64,000 nucleotides of DNA, taken from positions 270,580 through 334,579 of the forward strand of contig JXTB01000144.1 in assembly GCA_002914805.1 (NCBI GenBank), given 5' to 3'. Made by a program: the position numbers and the translations under genes. Positions 50,961 through 61,871 of the stretch are shown here, in pieces; the stretch's first letter is position 1, and each line of letters starts with the position of its first letter. Source of the DNA: Parasponia andersonii. Its lineage: Eukaryota > Streptophyta > Magnoliopsida > Rosales > Cannabaceae. The notes under the pieces are model-generated. The model saw only the letters and a program-made list of their open reading frames with translations, had not been told where the DNA came from and made no database searches.

Positions 50961-52455
50961 ATGGCACCTTCAAGAATGACAACCAGAAGCACACGTCTCG
51001 ACGCTGGTGGGAATCCACCCGACGCCGAAGGAAGCTCCCGGGGAGCGCAACCTGGACTGGAGCAAAAGCTGGACCAGATGCTCGCCGCACTGGCAGAAGC
51101 AAGCCGGAAAGCAGAGATCGCCCACGAGGCCGTCATGGGTTTAAAAGATGAAGTCGCGGAGGTGCGCAGGGATAATGCCCACCTCGAGGGGCTGCTGGCA
51201 AGCGAAGCTAGGAGCAAGCGAAGGGAAGATTTCTACGCAAAAGTCCAACAAGAGACCGAGGGCCAACCGCCGAGGGAAATGCCCGCCCCATCTTGATCAC
51301 GGATGCAGGGAGAGCAACAAAGTCAAACAAGGCCGTTCCGAGCCAGAGCGGCGGTAGCCAAAAGACACCAAGAAAGCCTTGAAGGTGTGCTTCTCAACTG
51401 GAAGCAAGAAATGATGGCAGAGCTGAGTAAGAGGCTTGGGGCCCATCACAGCCAAACCCTCGATGACCTGGCTGAGCAAACTGTGCGAGGGATCAGCCAA
51501 ACGGCCTTCGCCGATTGGATCCAGATGGAACCCAAGCCGAGAGACTTCACTACTCCAACCTTCAGGCCGTTCGAGGGGAAAACTGATCCCATTGATCACA
51601 TATATCATTTTCAGCAGAAGATGGCCTTGGAAATCAGGGATGAAGCTGTAACTTACAAGGTCTTCTCCACAACCCTGGCGGGACTAGCCCTATTATGGTT
51701 CAGACAGCTCCCAGAGAAATCCATAAACGGGGTTCGAAGATTTCTGCAAACTTTTCTTGAAGCAGTATGTGGGTGCCCAGAGGTAGCAGAAAACCATGCG
51801 AGACCTTGACCGGCTGGAACAAACCGTAAACGAATCTCTGAAAGAATACCTAACGCGTTTCCTGGAGGTGATGTCCCTAGTGCACAACGCTGATTTGCTC
51901 CAAGCCACGAGCTCGTTCGTTAGGGGCCTGCAGCCAGGATTGATGCTGTCAGACCACCTGCTCTTGAACCTTCCGTACGATATGACAGACGTCCAGGCCA
52001 AGTCAGAAGGGGTATTCAGGGTGTTGGAAAGCCGCCAGAAAATACCTAAGGCATCCGCCGCGAAAACAACAGCGCCGGCACAAGCCCCTTCCCCGCAAGG
52101 GGTAAAGAGGCTCGCACCAGACCGAGGGCTGATTCTGAAACAGGAAGCCCCCACCCAGGGGAGTCAAGAAGGCGGCAAGAGGAGGAAGGTGTCCCGTGAC
52201 CCACTGCCGAAGTACGAGCTCAACACGCCGATCGATGTGATCTACCTCCAAAACAAGGACAGGGGCATTTTCAAAGACCCGCCCAAATCCGGCGTTCCTG
52301 AGCACATGAAAAACAGGAATAGGTACTGCCAATTTCACAAAGATCACGGACATGACACCGTCAACTACCGCGTAGGTCATGGTGGCGATTCATGCTGGCA
52401 AATTGAAGCAGTACGTAAAGACTGGCGGAATCCAGCCGTGGGAAGACGCCATTAG
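50961..52455 (+). pseudogene. Tat element gag (frameshifted)
   Basis: Reads start at ATG 50961 (MAPSRMTTRS), with an in-frame stop at 51294-51296. They continue at 51303-51809, shift frame, and resume at 51796-52455. The first part is a coiled-coil-like alanine/glutamate-rich segment. The Retrotrans_gag region follows at about 51535-51990 (DPIDHIYHFQQKMAL, WFRQLPEKSI, LTRFLEVM). Near the end the CxFHxxxGHxT nucleic-acid-binding motif is present (YCQFHKDHGHDTVN), but its last Cys is replaced by Tyr (codon 52364-52366). It would have made the particle protein. At least one stop, one frameshift and a lost zinc ligand show it is defunct. Confidence 0.88.
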
Positions 52456-52649
52456 GCCCGAAAAAGGCAAGCAGACCCAGGACTCTGGGTCAAGAGACCA
52501 GGCCCTGAGGATAGTGTCGACCATCATGGGCAGACCCGAGCAGACCCAGGGTCAGGAAAAGAAGGAAAAGTGCCTAAGAAAAACCGAGGAGAGGGTGAAG
52601 CGCCTGAGGGGGATGGGATATTCCGTTAACCATTTGAGGGTGGGTGAAA

Positions 52650-53178
52650 GCTGCGCCTCCACCGCCCCCATCGCCTTCACTCAGCAAGATTTGACCAGGT
52701 GCGCCTACCACACGACGACCCCCTGGTGATTAAGTTACAGATCGACTCCGCGTTGGTCGGAAGGGTCCTGATCAACGGTGGAAGCAGCGTCGATATCTTG
52801 TTCCTCAGCACGTTCGAGAACATGGGTCTGAATCGGAACGTGCTTAGACCGACCTGTTAGCCGCTGTTTGCTTTCGATAGTACCAAGGTCAACCCCTTAG
52901 GCGTTGTGACCTTGAAGGTCTGCGCGGCAGAGAGATGCTTAGACGTGGACTTCATCGTTATCGACTGCCCGTCCTCCTTCAACGTCATCATAGGGAAAGG
53001 ATGGATCCACGTCATGCATGGAGTCACCTCCACCCTCCACCAGGTCTTAGAATGTCAATCAAAGGATGGTACCTATACGATAGACATCAAAGGAGACCAG
53101 GCCTCCGCGAGGAAATGTTTTTCAGCAGCCTTGAAGGGACTCGGTGCGAGTACGAATGCCCTGACGGGGGACGAATAG
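52650..53178 (+). pseudogene. Tat element retropepsin-like protease (catalytic Asp lost)
   Basis: The segment VGRVLINGGSSVDILF lies at about 52755-52802. It matches the retropepsin active site, where D-(S/T)-G-S-S is expected. Here Asn (codon 52774-52776) replaces the catalytic Asp and Gly replaces Ser/Thr, so it should not cleave. It is preceded by the FTQQDL linker region and followed by VDFIVIDCPSSFNVIIGKGW, another conserved Tat protease block. A stop at about 52858 interrupts the frame. Confidence 0.85.
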
Positions 53179-53205
53179 CAATCAAAGGACCGCCTGCTAG
53201 CATAC

Positions 53206-54730
53206 ATGAAACAGGTCAAGGAGGAGTCTGACGGACCAAGGTCTACGATTGAGGAGCTGGTGGCGGTCCTTTTGAAAGAGGCGGAGCCGACGAAGGTAAT
53301 ATTAGTCGGGGCCCTGTTGCCCGAAGAGGAAAAGAATGAGCTATTGGGATTCCTGAGGCGGAACCAAGACGTCTTCACTTGGTCCCACAACGACATGCCC
53401 AGGATTGACCCCGCGCATGCCTATCACTAGTTGAACATAGATCCAAATTTCCTTTCGGTCAGACAGAGACCCCGAAGGTTCGCGCCAGGGAAAAACAGGG
53501 TGATCAACAAGGAGGTAGAGACGCTGTTGGAAAACGGCCTAATCATGGAATGCGTATACCCTTCCTGGATCTCCAACCCGGTGGTAGTGTAGAAGAAGAA
53601 CGGCGACAACCGAACTTGTATAGACTTTACCAACTTGAATAAGGCTTGCCCGAAGGATAGCTTCCCCCTGCCAAAGATCGACCAGATGGTAGACGCAACG
53701 GCAGGATTCGACAGAATGAGTTTTTTGGATGCCTACTTGGGGTACAATCAGATCCCCCTGTACGAGGAAGAGCAACCCATATGGCATTTATCACGGAGCG
53801 AGGCCTGTACTGTTACGGACGCATGCCGTTTGGTTTGAAGAATGCGGGGGCGACCTACCAGAGGCTCATGAACAAAATATTCGCCGGACGGCTAGAGAAA
53901 ACTATGGAAGTCTATATCAATGATATGGTTGTAAAGAGCAGAAAAGCTTCGGGTCATTTGGGACATTTGGACGAGTGTTTCTAGATTTTGAGGCAATATT
54001 GGATGCGTCTGAACCCTAAGAAATGCGCGTTCGGGGTGTCCTCCGGCCAGTTCCTGGGGCACATCATAAGTAGAAGGGGTATCGAGGCCAACCCTACCTA
54101 GTTGTCCTTTATCGCAGACATGCAGAGACCCTCGACTATTCGGAAAGTCCAGCACCTAGCCAGGAAGATAGCCGCCCTTAGTCGGTTCGTCTCCAAGATG
54201 TCTGACCGATGCAAGCCCTTTTTCCAGTGCATAAAGAAAAGCTCCATTGTTGCTTGGGGGGAGGAACAGGACAAGGCACTGACAGACCTCAAGCTGTACC
54301 TAAGTCACCCGCCCATCCTGGCTTCCCCGGCAGAGGGGGAGTGCTTGTACGCTTATTTAGCAGTGTCCGAAGTAGCGATCAGCACTGTACTATTCATCGA
54401 GGAAGACAGCAAGCAGAAACTGGTGTTTTATACAAGCCGCATGCTACTGGATGCCGAGACGCGATATAGTATGGCGGAGAAACTGATCTCCGCTCTGGTC
54501 AACGCTGAGAAGAGACTTAGGCAATACTTTGAAGCACACTCTGTTACCGTGTACACGGACTTCCCCATCCGGTAGATCTTGGCTAAACCAGACCTATCAG
54601 GGTGACTAACCAAGTGGGCCATCGAACTAGGGATATACGATATCGAGTATTAGCCCTGAGTAGCGAAGAAAGGGCAAGTTATAGCAGATTTCCTGGTGGA
54701 AATCAAATCTTTCAGTGAGCTGCACGATTA
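53206..54730 (+). pseudogene. Tat element reverse transcriptase and RNase H (dead)
   Basis: Reverse transcriptase blocks appear in order: DVFTWSHNDMPRIDP (about 53370-53420), RTCIDFTNLNKACPKD (about 53610), MSFLDAYLGYNQIP (about 53715), MPFGLKNAGATYQRLMN (about 53824), then YINDMVVKS. In the catalytic YxDD box the first Asp is Asn (codon 53919-53921). The RNase H region follows at 54102-54575 (CLYAYLAVSEVAISTVLF, KLVFYTSRMLLDAETRY). Several stops (53428-53430, 53590, 53982-53984, 54573-54575) and a frameshift near 53780 interrupt the reading. The domain order matches Ty3/gypsy pol. Confidence 0.9.
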
Positions 54731-54734
54731 GCTT

Positions 54735-55100
54735 CAAACGTCTCAGCCTCGCTACCCTTTAGCCTGGACCCTCTACACCGACGGATCCACGAATGCCTCG
54801 GGATCAGGTATCGGGATAGTCCTGCAGACCCAACAGGACTCAGAGTAGAGAAAACTTTGAGGCTCAACTTCCAAGCCACGAACAATGAGGTGGAGTACGA
54901 GGTCATGCTGCAAGGCCTTGAACTAACTCTGCATTTCGGAGTATAGAGCATCTCAGTAATGACTGACTCGCAGTTGGTCGTGGGTCAGATCAGGGGAGAC
55001 TTCGAAGTAAAAGAGCCAAGATTACATAGGTACTTTTCCAAAGTAATGGGGGCGAAAGCCCGCTTTAGCAGCTTTAATATCGAACAGATTCCCAGATAGA
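54735..55100 (+). pseudogene. Second RNase H domain typical of Tat elements (broken)
   Basis: Frames here read LAWTLYTDGSTNASGSGIG (about 54760), ATNNEVEYEVMLQGLELTL (about 54878) and TDSQLVVGQIRGDFEVK (about 54963), then the run into MNQKADELTK. This is an additional RNase H placed between the first RNase H and the integrase, an arrangement diagnostic of the Tat lineage. Stops and indels break the frame, so only the fold signature remains. Confidence 0.85.
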
Positions 55101-56470
55101 TGAACCAGAAGGCCGATGAGCTAACTAAGAGCACGTCGACCGAAGGAATGGAACACGCAGAGATTCTCTTGAAGGACAGGAATACAAAGGACTCCCCGGA
55201 GACCCCCGCACGTCATGTATTTGCAGCCGGCCCTGCAGACGAAGGATGGATGAAACCCATCACCCAGTATTTGGAATTGGGGAACCTACCCGCAGATCCC
55301 CAGGAAGCGAGGTCGATCAGGCTGAAAGCTGCCAGATACTCGATGGTAGGGGAACAACTATATAGGAGATCGACAATAGGGTCGATGCTGCTGTGTGTAG
55401 GTCCCGTCAAAGCGCAAAAACTGATGGAAGAAATCCACGAGGGAGTATGCGGCAACCACTCTGGCGGACGTAGCCTCGCCCACAAGGCTCTGACGGCCGG
55501 ATACTTCTGGCCATACATGATGACAGAGGCGGCCCAGTTCGTCAAAAAATGTGATAAGTGCCAGAGGTTCGCCCCCATGAAACTCCAACCCGCGGAGGAT
55601 CTCCATTCGAACATAATGCCCTGGCCATTCGCCAAGTGGGGTTTGGACATCGTCGGAGAGCTCTCCAGAAGCCCAAGGGGAAGAAGGTACGTCCTGCTGG
55701 CTACAGATTATTTCACCAAATGGGTAGAGGCTGAAGGCTACGCGACCGTAAACAAAGCAGACACAATTAACTTCATTTGGAAAAAGATAATCTGTCGATA
55801 CGGGATTCCGAAAGAGATACATGCCGATCATGGCACACAGTTCCAAAATGCTAAGCTCAAGGAGTTGTGCGAGCTGTATGATATAAGGCTCAGTTTCTCT
55901 TCCGTGAACTACCCTCAGGGGAACGGCCAAGCAGAGGCAACGAACAAAGCCATATTCAGCAATATCAAAAAGAACTTGCAGGAGGCTAAAGGCAGGTGGT
56001 TAAAAGAGCTACCGGTCGTTGCGTGGGACCATCGAACCACGGAGTGGAGGTCGACTGGAAGAACGCCATTCGCCATGGTCTACGGATCAGAGGCTGTGAT
56101 CCCGACCGAGGTCGGCCTCCCGACCCTTCGCTCCGAAGTGGTAAGAGATGCCCTCTTAAACGAACGGCAGCTAAGCCACAATACAGACCTCCTGGAAAAA
56201 ACGAGAAACATGGCCCTGGTCCACCTGGCTTCACACCACCAGTAGGCTAGGTCCTACTACGTAAAGAAGGTTAGTGCTCGATGATTCAACATCAGGGATT
56301 GGGTCTTGAAAGTCAGAACAGAGAATTCCTCGAAACTGGACTCCAATTGGATTGGACCCTATGAGGTGATCAAAGCACTTGACAATGGTGCATATGTCCT
56401 GAAGGAACTCAAGACCGGAAAAGACTTGCCGAACACGTAGAACGCTCAGCACTTAAAAAAGTATCACGTA
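55100..56470 (+). pseudogene. Tat element integrase (best-preserved domain)
   Basis: The longest open frame of the window (55100-56245, 381 codons) carries a complete integrase core. The zinc-binding region has GNHSGGRSLAHKAL and CDKCQRF. The catalytic triad appears as LDIVG (D, about 55647), ADHGTQF (D, about 55827) and NGQAEATNK (E, about 55934). The GKY-type C-terminal region (RDWVLKV, GPYEVIKAL, GAYVLKEL) is out of frame and carries stops at 56246-56470. The catalytic residues are intact, unlike protease and RT, although the protein would be cut short. An integrase joins the DNA copy to the target site. Confidence 0.9.
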
Positions 56471-56477
56471 TGAGAAC

Positions 56478-57003
56478 ACGTGCATATGATGTAAGACCCA
56501 CGTGAATGCTTATATTATTGAAAAGGTTAAATCCAAAACAGGTTAAGTTCCCTTTTTGCAGCATGGATTTATCTTTTTGATTGCTATGGAAAAGGGGTCT
56601 GCCCACAGTGGCAGACCCCACGTACTATTCACGTGTGAGACACATGCAAGACCCACAGTGGCAGACCCCACGCATTATTCACGCGTGAGACACATGGAAG
56701 ACCCATGTGAGTGCTTATATTATTGAAAAACTTAAATCCAAAACAAGTTAAGTTCCCTTTTTTGCCGCATAGATTTATCTTTTGGACTGCTATGGAAAAA
56801 GGATCTGCCCACAGTGGCAGATCCCACGCACTATTCACGTGTGAGACACATACATATGATGTAAGACCCATATGAATGCCTATATTATTGAAGAGTTTAA
56901 ATCCACAATAGGTCAAGTTCCCTTTTTGTCACATGGATTTATCTTTTGGATTGCTATAGAAAAGGGGTCTGCCCACAGTGGCAGACCCCACGTACTATTC
57001 ACG
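56478..57003 (+). repeat. Minisatellite array 1 in the Tat 3' region (about 160-base units)
   Basis: Three full units and one deleted unit carry GCTTATATTATTGAA, AAGTTCCCTTTTT, TTGCTATGGAAAAGG and CTGCCCACAGTGGCAGA. Full units lie at about 56478-56640, 56690-56845 and 56846-57003; the short one is at 56640-56690. Each contains the inverted repeat GGTCTGCC...GGCAGACC. Confidence 0.9.
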
Positions 57004-57610
57004 CAATCAAGGATCGTACTATGGGGATCACGTCGCTTGTCGACGACCTAAGAAAATATACGAAGGGGAAAGAGCTGCGCAACCAAAAACTTACTAGCAG
57101 ACCTCAAGAACGATCGTACTATGGGATCACGTCACTTGTCGACGACCCAAGAAAACGTATGAAGAAGAAAGAGCTGCACAACCAAAAACTTGCCAGCAGA
57201 CCTCAAGAACAATCGTACTATGGGGATTATGTCGCTTGTCGACGACCCAAGAAAACGTATGAAGAGGAAAGAGCTGTACAACCGAAAACTTGCCAACAGA
57301 CCTCGAAAACGATCGTACTATGGGGATCACGTCGCTTGTCGACGACCCGAGAAAACGTACGAAGAGGAAAGAGCTGCGTAACCAAAAACTTACCAGCAGA
57401 CCTCGAAAATGATCGTACTATGGGAACCACATCGTGCAATAAAATTCTTGCCGATGGCCCGAGAAAACGTACGAAGAGGAAAGAGCTGCGCAACCAAGAA
57501 CCTGCCGGCAGACCTCAAAAACGATCGTACTATGGGGATCACATCATGCAATAAAATCCTTGCCGATGGCCCGAGAAAATGTACGAAGAAGGAAGAGTCG
57601 CGCAGCGAAA
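57004..57610 (+). repeat. Minisatellite array 2 in the Tat 3' region (six units of about 100 bases)
   Basis: The start word CGTACTATGGG recurs near 57016, 57116, 57215, 57315, 57415 and 57530. Units share CGAGAAAACGTACGAAGAGG and AAAGAGCTGCGCAACCAA, then CAGACCTC(A/G)A(A/G)AA. The first four have a GTCGCTTGTCGACGAC block; the last two replace it with TGCAATAAAAT(T/C)CTTGCCGATGG. Because the unit is 100 bases and stop-poor, all three frames stay open, creating long false ORFs. Confidence 0.93.
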
Positions 57611-57629
57611 GTTTGTTACCTGCCCCAAA

Positions 57630-57912
57630 AGGAAAGCACGGGTCAGGGTCTACACGTTGGAAGCGGACCCTCCCAGACAATATTTTAGCGGCACGCAAAG
57701 CAAAGATTGGAGAGGTCAGGGTCTACCCGTTGGAAGCGAACTCTCCCAGACAACATTTTAGTAGCACGCAAAGCAAAGGCTGGAGAGGTCAAGGTCTACC
57801 CTTTGGAAGCAGACCCCATCCAGACAAAGTTTTAGACGCATGCAAAGGAAAGGTTAAAGGGGTCAGGGTCTACCCGTTGGAAGCAGACCCTCCCCAAACA
57901 ACATTTTATTAT
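57630..57912 (+). repeat. Minisatellite array 3 in the Tat 3' region (four units of about 73 bases)
   Basis: GGTCAGGGTCTACCCGTTGG starts units at about 57641, 57714, 57787 and 57861. Units continue with AAGC(G/A)GACCCTCCC, CAGACAA and CACGCAAAGCAAAG. They are unrelated to arrays 1 and 2. Confidence 0.92.
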
Positions 57913-58503
57913 GCACACACTAGGCACTAAGACAGAAGTTAAAATTGGGCCCTATTTATTATTTCCAAAAAATATAAAGGGAACGATCGACGGGGACGCG
58001 CACCCAAAAGTTCTATCTGTGAGAAGCGGGTCTTGGACGGACTCGTAGAGATACGTCAGAGTGGTAACGCCCAGTCTGCTCCCGATGAGAGCCGAGCCTG
58101 GGCCTCTTCCTCTGCAGTGACGGATCTAGATAGTGATTAACCAGCCCCTGGAGCTAATTCCAAGCGCGGTCCCATTTGGGGTCGGAAAAGTCCAGCCACA
58201 CGCGTGGGTCGAACTCTGCTAAGAAAAGTCATAATAGAAGTTGTATCTCCTTAGAACTGGATGGGTCAGATCTAACATCCCTATCTCCGGAACTAATCTT
58301 GTCGATCATAGCTCGAGGAGGACTTACTAATAACTCAGAATCATGTACGACCGATTCCAGACGGTTACAACAAGGGTCAACTTTACCCCGGATGCGGTCA
58401 ATAAAGAAAAAGAGAATAGACTAAGAAGAATTGCACTGTTCTTATTATTTATACAAACGGTTACAATGAGGGTCAACTTTACAAATGTACAAAATTAGGG
58501 ACC
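57913..58503. other. Tat element spacer between arrays and antisense gene
   Basis: No domain is recognised. It would form the 3' untranslated end of the antisense gene and part of the 3' UTR of the sense transcript. Short open frames (58176-58424) show no family signature. Confidence 0.5.
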
Positions 58504-61500
58504 CTAATTACCTCTGGCCAGGGGAGCGCAGCCAGTTCCGGCGCTTGGACCAGCCCCGGTAGAGGGTGGTGTACCAGGGTCGGAGTCGTCGCTGGATAAA
58601 ATGACCATACCAGACCCCTCACCAGTTAAAACCCCAAGACCAGGCTGACCGCCAGGGACTTCTGAAGTTTGATCTGGCGGACCGAAAATGGGGATAAGCT
58701 CTTTGGCAACAAAGGCGGATGTAGAGGGCCCGTCCTTTTCTACGGCAAGCATATTCAGCATGTCAGCGGGGTATTTGATGTTGATCCTATCCCCAAGCTG
58801 CTGCATGTAGTACTTGACGGAATAGTGGTCTCTCTCGTCCAACTGGTCCGGTGTTACCACCTCCACGTGGCCTTCGAATTCCCTGTTCTCCCAGCCAGAC
58901 CTGTAACTTTCAGCAGAAAAGACATCCAACTGCCTCTGATACCTCGTTTTTAGTTTTTCCGCGTCCGCTAGTCTATCCCTCAGTGCCGTCAGCCTCAGCT
59001 CCGCCTGCCGCTGCGACAAGTCGACCAAAAGGGCATTAATGTCAGCAAGGTCTTCGTCGTGCTTGCGAGACAACTCTACTTGAGCCCCCCATCAATTTTA
59101 CGTGGTTCAAGTAAAGATGTCAGCTTACCTCGTTCGACCGGTCGAGTCTGCGTTGCAGAGAATGGGCCTCCAGTTTGGCTCTGGCTTCGGCTTTCCTCAC
59201 CTCTTTAGTGTCATCAACGGCCCTATCGCGAGCGAGGGAGGCCAGCCCCATCTCCGTCCTAGTGCTCTGCAGCTCTTGCTCCTTGACCTTGAGCTCGTTT
59301 TGGGCCAGTCTAATAGCCTCGGATTGAGCAAGCCCATCGGCCTCCGCTTCGGCCAGTCTCACAGCTAGCTCCTCGCTCCTGACCCTCTCGACACTCAGGG
59401 CATGAGCCACCACGCTGCTGACCCTAGCCTCATCGAGGCTCCGATATAAGTCAAAGTCAGTCCTCAACTCGGCAAGGACAGCCTCGCTGCGCTCGGCCAG
59501 TGCAGAGCGGGAGTTCAACTCCTCGGTTAGGGCCCTGACACGAGAGGAATAGAAAGACCAGATGGCGGCTAGCTGCAAGATAAATAAAAAAAAGTCAGCA
59601 TCTAGCAAGAATGCTGAGAAGTATGGAGGCAACCAGACGAGCCAAACTTGCGCGAAGGTACAGCTAGCGACGAGCTCGACGTTCTCCAAGGAGAGCGCCT
59701 CTAGCTCGGGTTCTGCGACTGGACCCTCTCTTTGGGCGTTGTCCGCATCTGCAGAATTCGACTCCACCCTGCCAACCGTGATGGCACCCTTTCCCTCAAC
59801 TGGGCACGCCCCCGAAGCAGCAGTGGCAGGGACGGGGGAAAGCTGGACGCCGCCGAGAGTGCCGTCGGCGACGGTGGGAGGCAGTGCATCCCCTCTTGAT
59901 GGGCCATTGTGCACGGACCTTCTTCTCCTCAGAAGGGTCAACGTGGCCTCATCGTCATCATTGTCAGACGAGGGGGCAACCCTGCCCCTCTTCTCCGCCA
60001 GGCCCTCTTCTTCTTTAGATGAGCCGACCTCATGGCGCCTCTTTATTGGGACCGGAGGAGGGGAAGACAGCTGAGATTTCAACCTTAGAGCCCCCCACTG
60101 AGCTCAGCGATCTCCCCACTAAGGCAAGCAGCACCCGACCCCGCGCTCGTTTTCGAACCAGAGTCAGGAGTGGAAGAGGTTGGTGCAGCAGACCCCACGG
60201 GCAGACTCAGGGGCATCCCCTTGCCATATACGGCCCGTGTGGCCGACGTTTCCCCGGACGGAGGTCCGCTTGCATCGGAGCGGGGGACCACAGGGACTTC
60301 ATCCTCTGAAAACACCACGAGACGACGACCAGCAGTTGCCTTGGGGCAAGCCTTATGCCCAGCGGTATCCCCATTGACGGGGGAGGGGTCTGCCAAGGAG
60401 CCCGTCTCAGAACCTGTAAAGAACAAGCAACATGGTTAGATCACGGCTATAACCCGATCGATGAAGCTCAAGGATGCAGAAATAAACCCACCTCTAGCCC
60501 TCTTAGGGGTGGCGGCTTCCTCCCTACGGAGCCTGACGCACTCTTCGGCCACGAACCTCACGGCCTCTTCGAGCTCGTGGCTAGTCGGCGCCACTAGGTC
60601 GTTGGAACCCGCCAACTGGCTTGAAACCGTAACCTGACGACCCACCACGGCGATGCGATCGTGCTCGTCCCAGCGGAATTGGTTCAGGGCAGAGGCATCA
60701 AGTCGGCTCCGCAGGTGCTTCGTGATAACCCAGGTGTCCAGAGGGAGGGAAGGTATGAGACCATCCTGGGCATCATATTCATCACCTGGGGATTTAGGGC
60801 GGCCTGGATCTGTCGGCAGTCCCCAGGAGATCCGAAGATGATGATCCCTTCCAGGCCTTTGAGCCCGCCCCGCCGACAAATGTGGCTCGAACCTGTTTTC
60901 TTCTACAGAGACTGCACAAGACAAAATAACGTGAGCAATAACAGACGAGGAGAACGCAGACCCGAAAATCACGACCTGGCACTTACTCTGCAGGAAAACT
61001 GAGGGGATTTTGAAGTGCTCTCCATTCACCCAAGGGGAGCACCACGCCCCTCCAACGGCGTATATCTTAGAGTAGGAGTCCTATTGCTTGTCCGACCTCA
61101 GCAAGCCCCAGAAAATGTGACGTTTCGGGAGTGGTTGAAGGTAAAAGGTGGGGTAGGAACTCTTTTTGGGGATGAGGGTGAGTTTGTAAGCATAAAAGAC
61201 CACCTCCAGGTTGATATGCAGGTTATAAAGAACTGACAGGGCGGAGAGCCCCATCAGAATCATGACCCCGTTTGCATTTAACTGCATCGGGTGGATCCCC
61301 GTGAAAGCGAAGAACTGGTGGATTAGAGGAGGAAGAGGGAATCGCAGCCATTCCAGATGTTTTCTTCCTAAAATAATAGAGCCTTCAAGGGCAGAGGGAC
61401 GTAGATACCAATCCGCGGGGCCCTCAATCCTTTGTAGCGTGACTCCGCTGGGGAGGCAGAGCTGTCTCCTCAACGAACCCAACTCCGAGTCCACGACGGG

Positions 61501-61533
61501 GCACAATTCCTGATCTTGATTCGAGGCCATCAT
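58504..61533 (-). CDS. Antisense gene of the Tat element (Transposase_28-like, multi-exon)
   Basis: Minus-strand open blocks follow one another: 61533-61081, 61029-60436, 60426-60085, 60082-59120 and 59073-58504. The first (MASNQDQELC...) has GPADWYLRPSALEGSIILGRK, LRFPLPPLIHQFFAFTGIHP and LNANGVMILMGLSALSVLY. It resembles the Pfam 'putative gypsy type transposon' domain (Transposase_28), known from antisense ORFs of Tat elements. Later blocks are charged and low-complexity, then a long alanine/glutamate coiled coil (59120-59560). Plausible introns lie at about 60919-60991 (GTAAGTG...TGTGCAG), 60426-60495 (GTGGGT...TTTACAG) and 59073-59125. An in-frame stop after 61081 may inactivate this copy unless spliced around. 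Its role in the life cycle is not established. It lies downstream of and opposite to pol. Confidence 0.75.
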
Positions 61534-61650
61534 TCTGGATACGATCGAAAGAGCAAAAGCCTCTAGAAAGGGGAGAAGTTGGAAACCCTAAGATTTTACG
61601 AGGCTAGAATAATTGAAGGTTTTATTAAAGTAGCAAATGAGCGTAAATGC

Positions 61651-61660
61651 GGCTTTTATA
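61651..61660 (-). promoter_or_regulatory. TATA box of the Tat antisense gene
   Basis: The minus strand reads CTATAAAAGCCGC here, a textbook plant TATA box about 120 bases before the antisense ATG (61533). It sits inside the element, about 210 bases from the 3' LTR, so the antisense gene seems to have a promoter separate from the LTRs. Confidence 0.65.
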
Positions 61661-61871
61661 GAGGGGGAGCCGAAGACTTTTTCTGGAAAAAGGGAGAGCA
61701 AGGGAGACCGAACCGTCGGAATTTCGAAATTTAAAAAAATTTTGTGACATGGGATGGCGTGCCTCCGCATCGGCAAGGGGGAGCCACGTGTATCCCTTAA
61801 ATTGGAAGAACGGAGAAACGATTTCCCCACTTGATGGATACAAATCCATCAAGTAAGGAAATTGGGCCAGT

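Noticed and set aside
56946..57554. 202-codon forward ORF after the integrase
   Set aside because: It is built from the 100-base minisatellite read through shifting frames. There is no conserved domain, and the opposite strand is also open.
59562..60074. 170-codon plus-strand ORF in the Tat 3' region
   Set aside because: The minus strand carries the coiled-coil gene with family-like content. The plus frame is Ser/Ala-rich shadow sequence.
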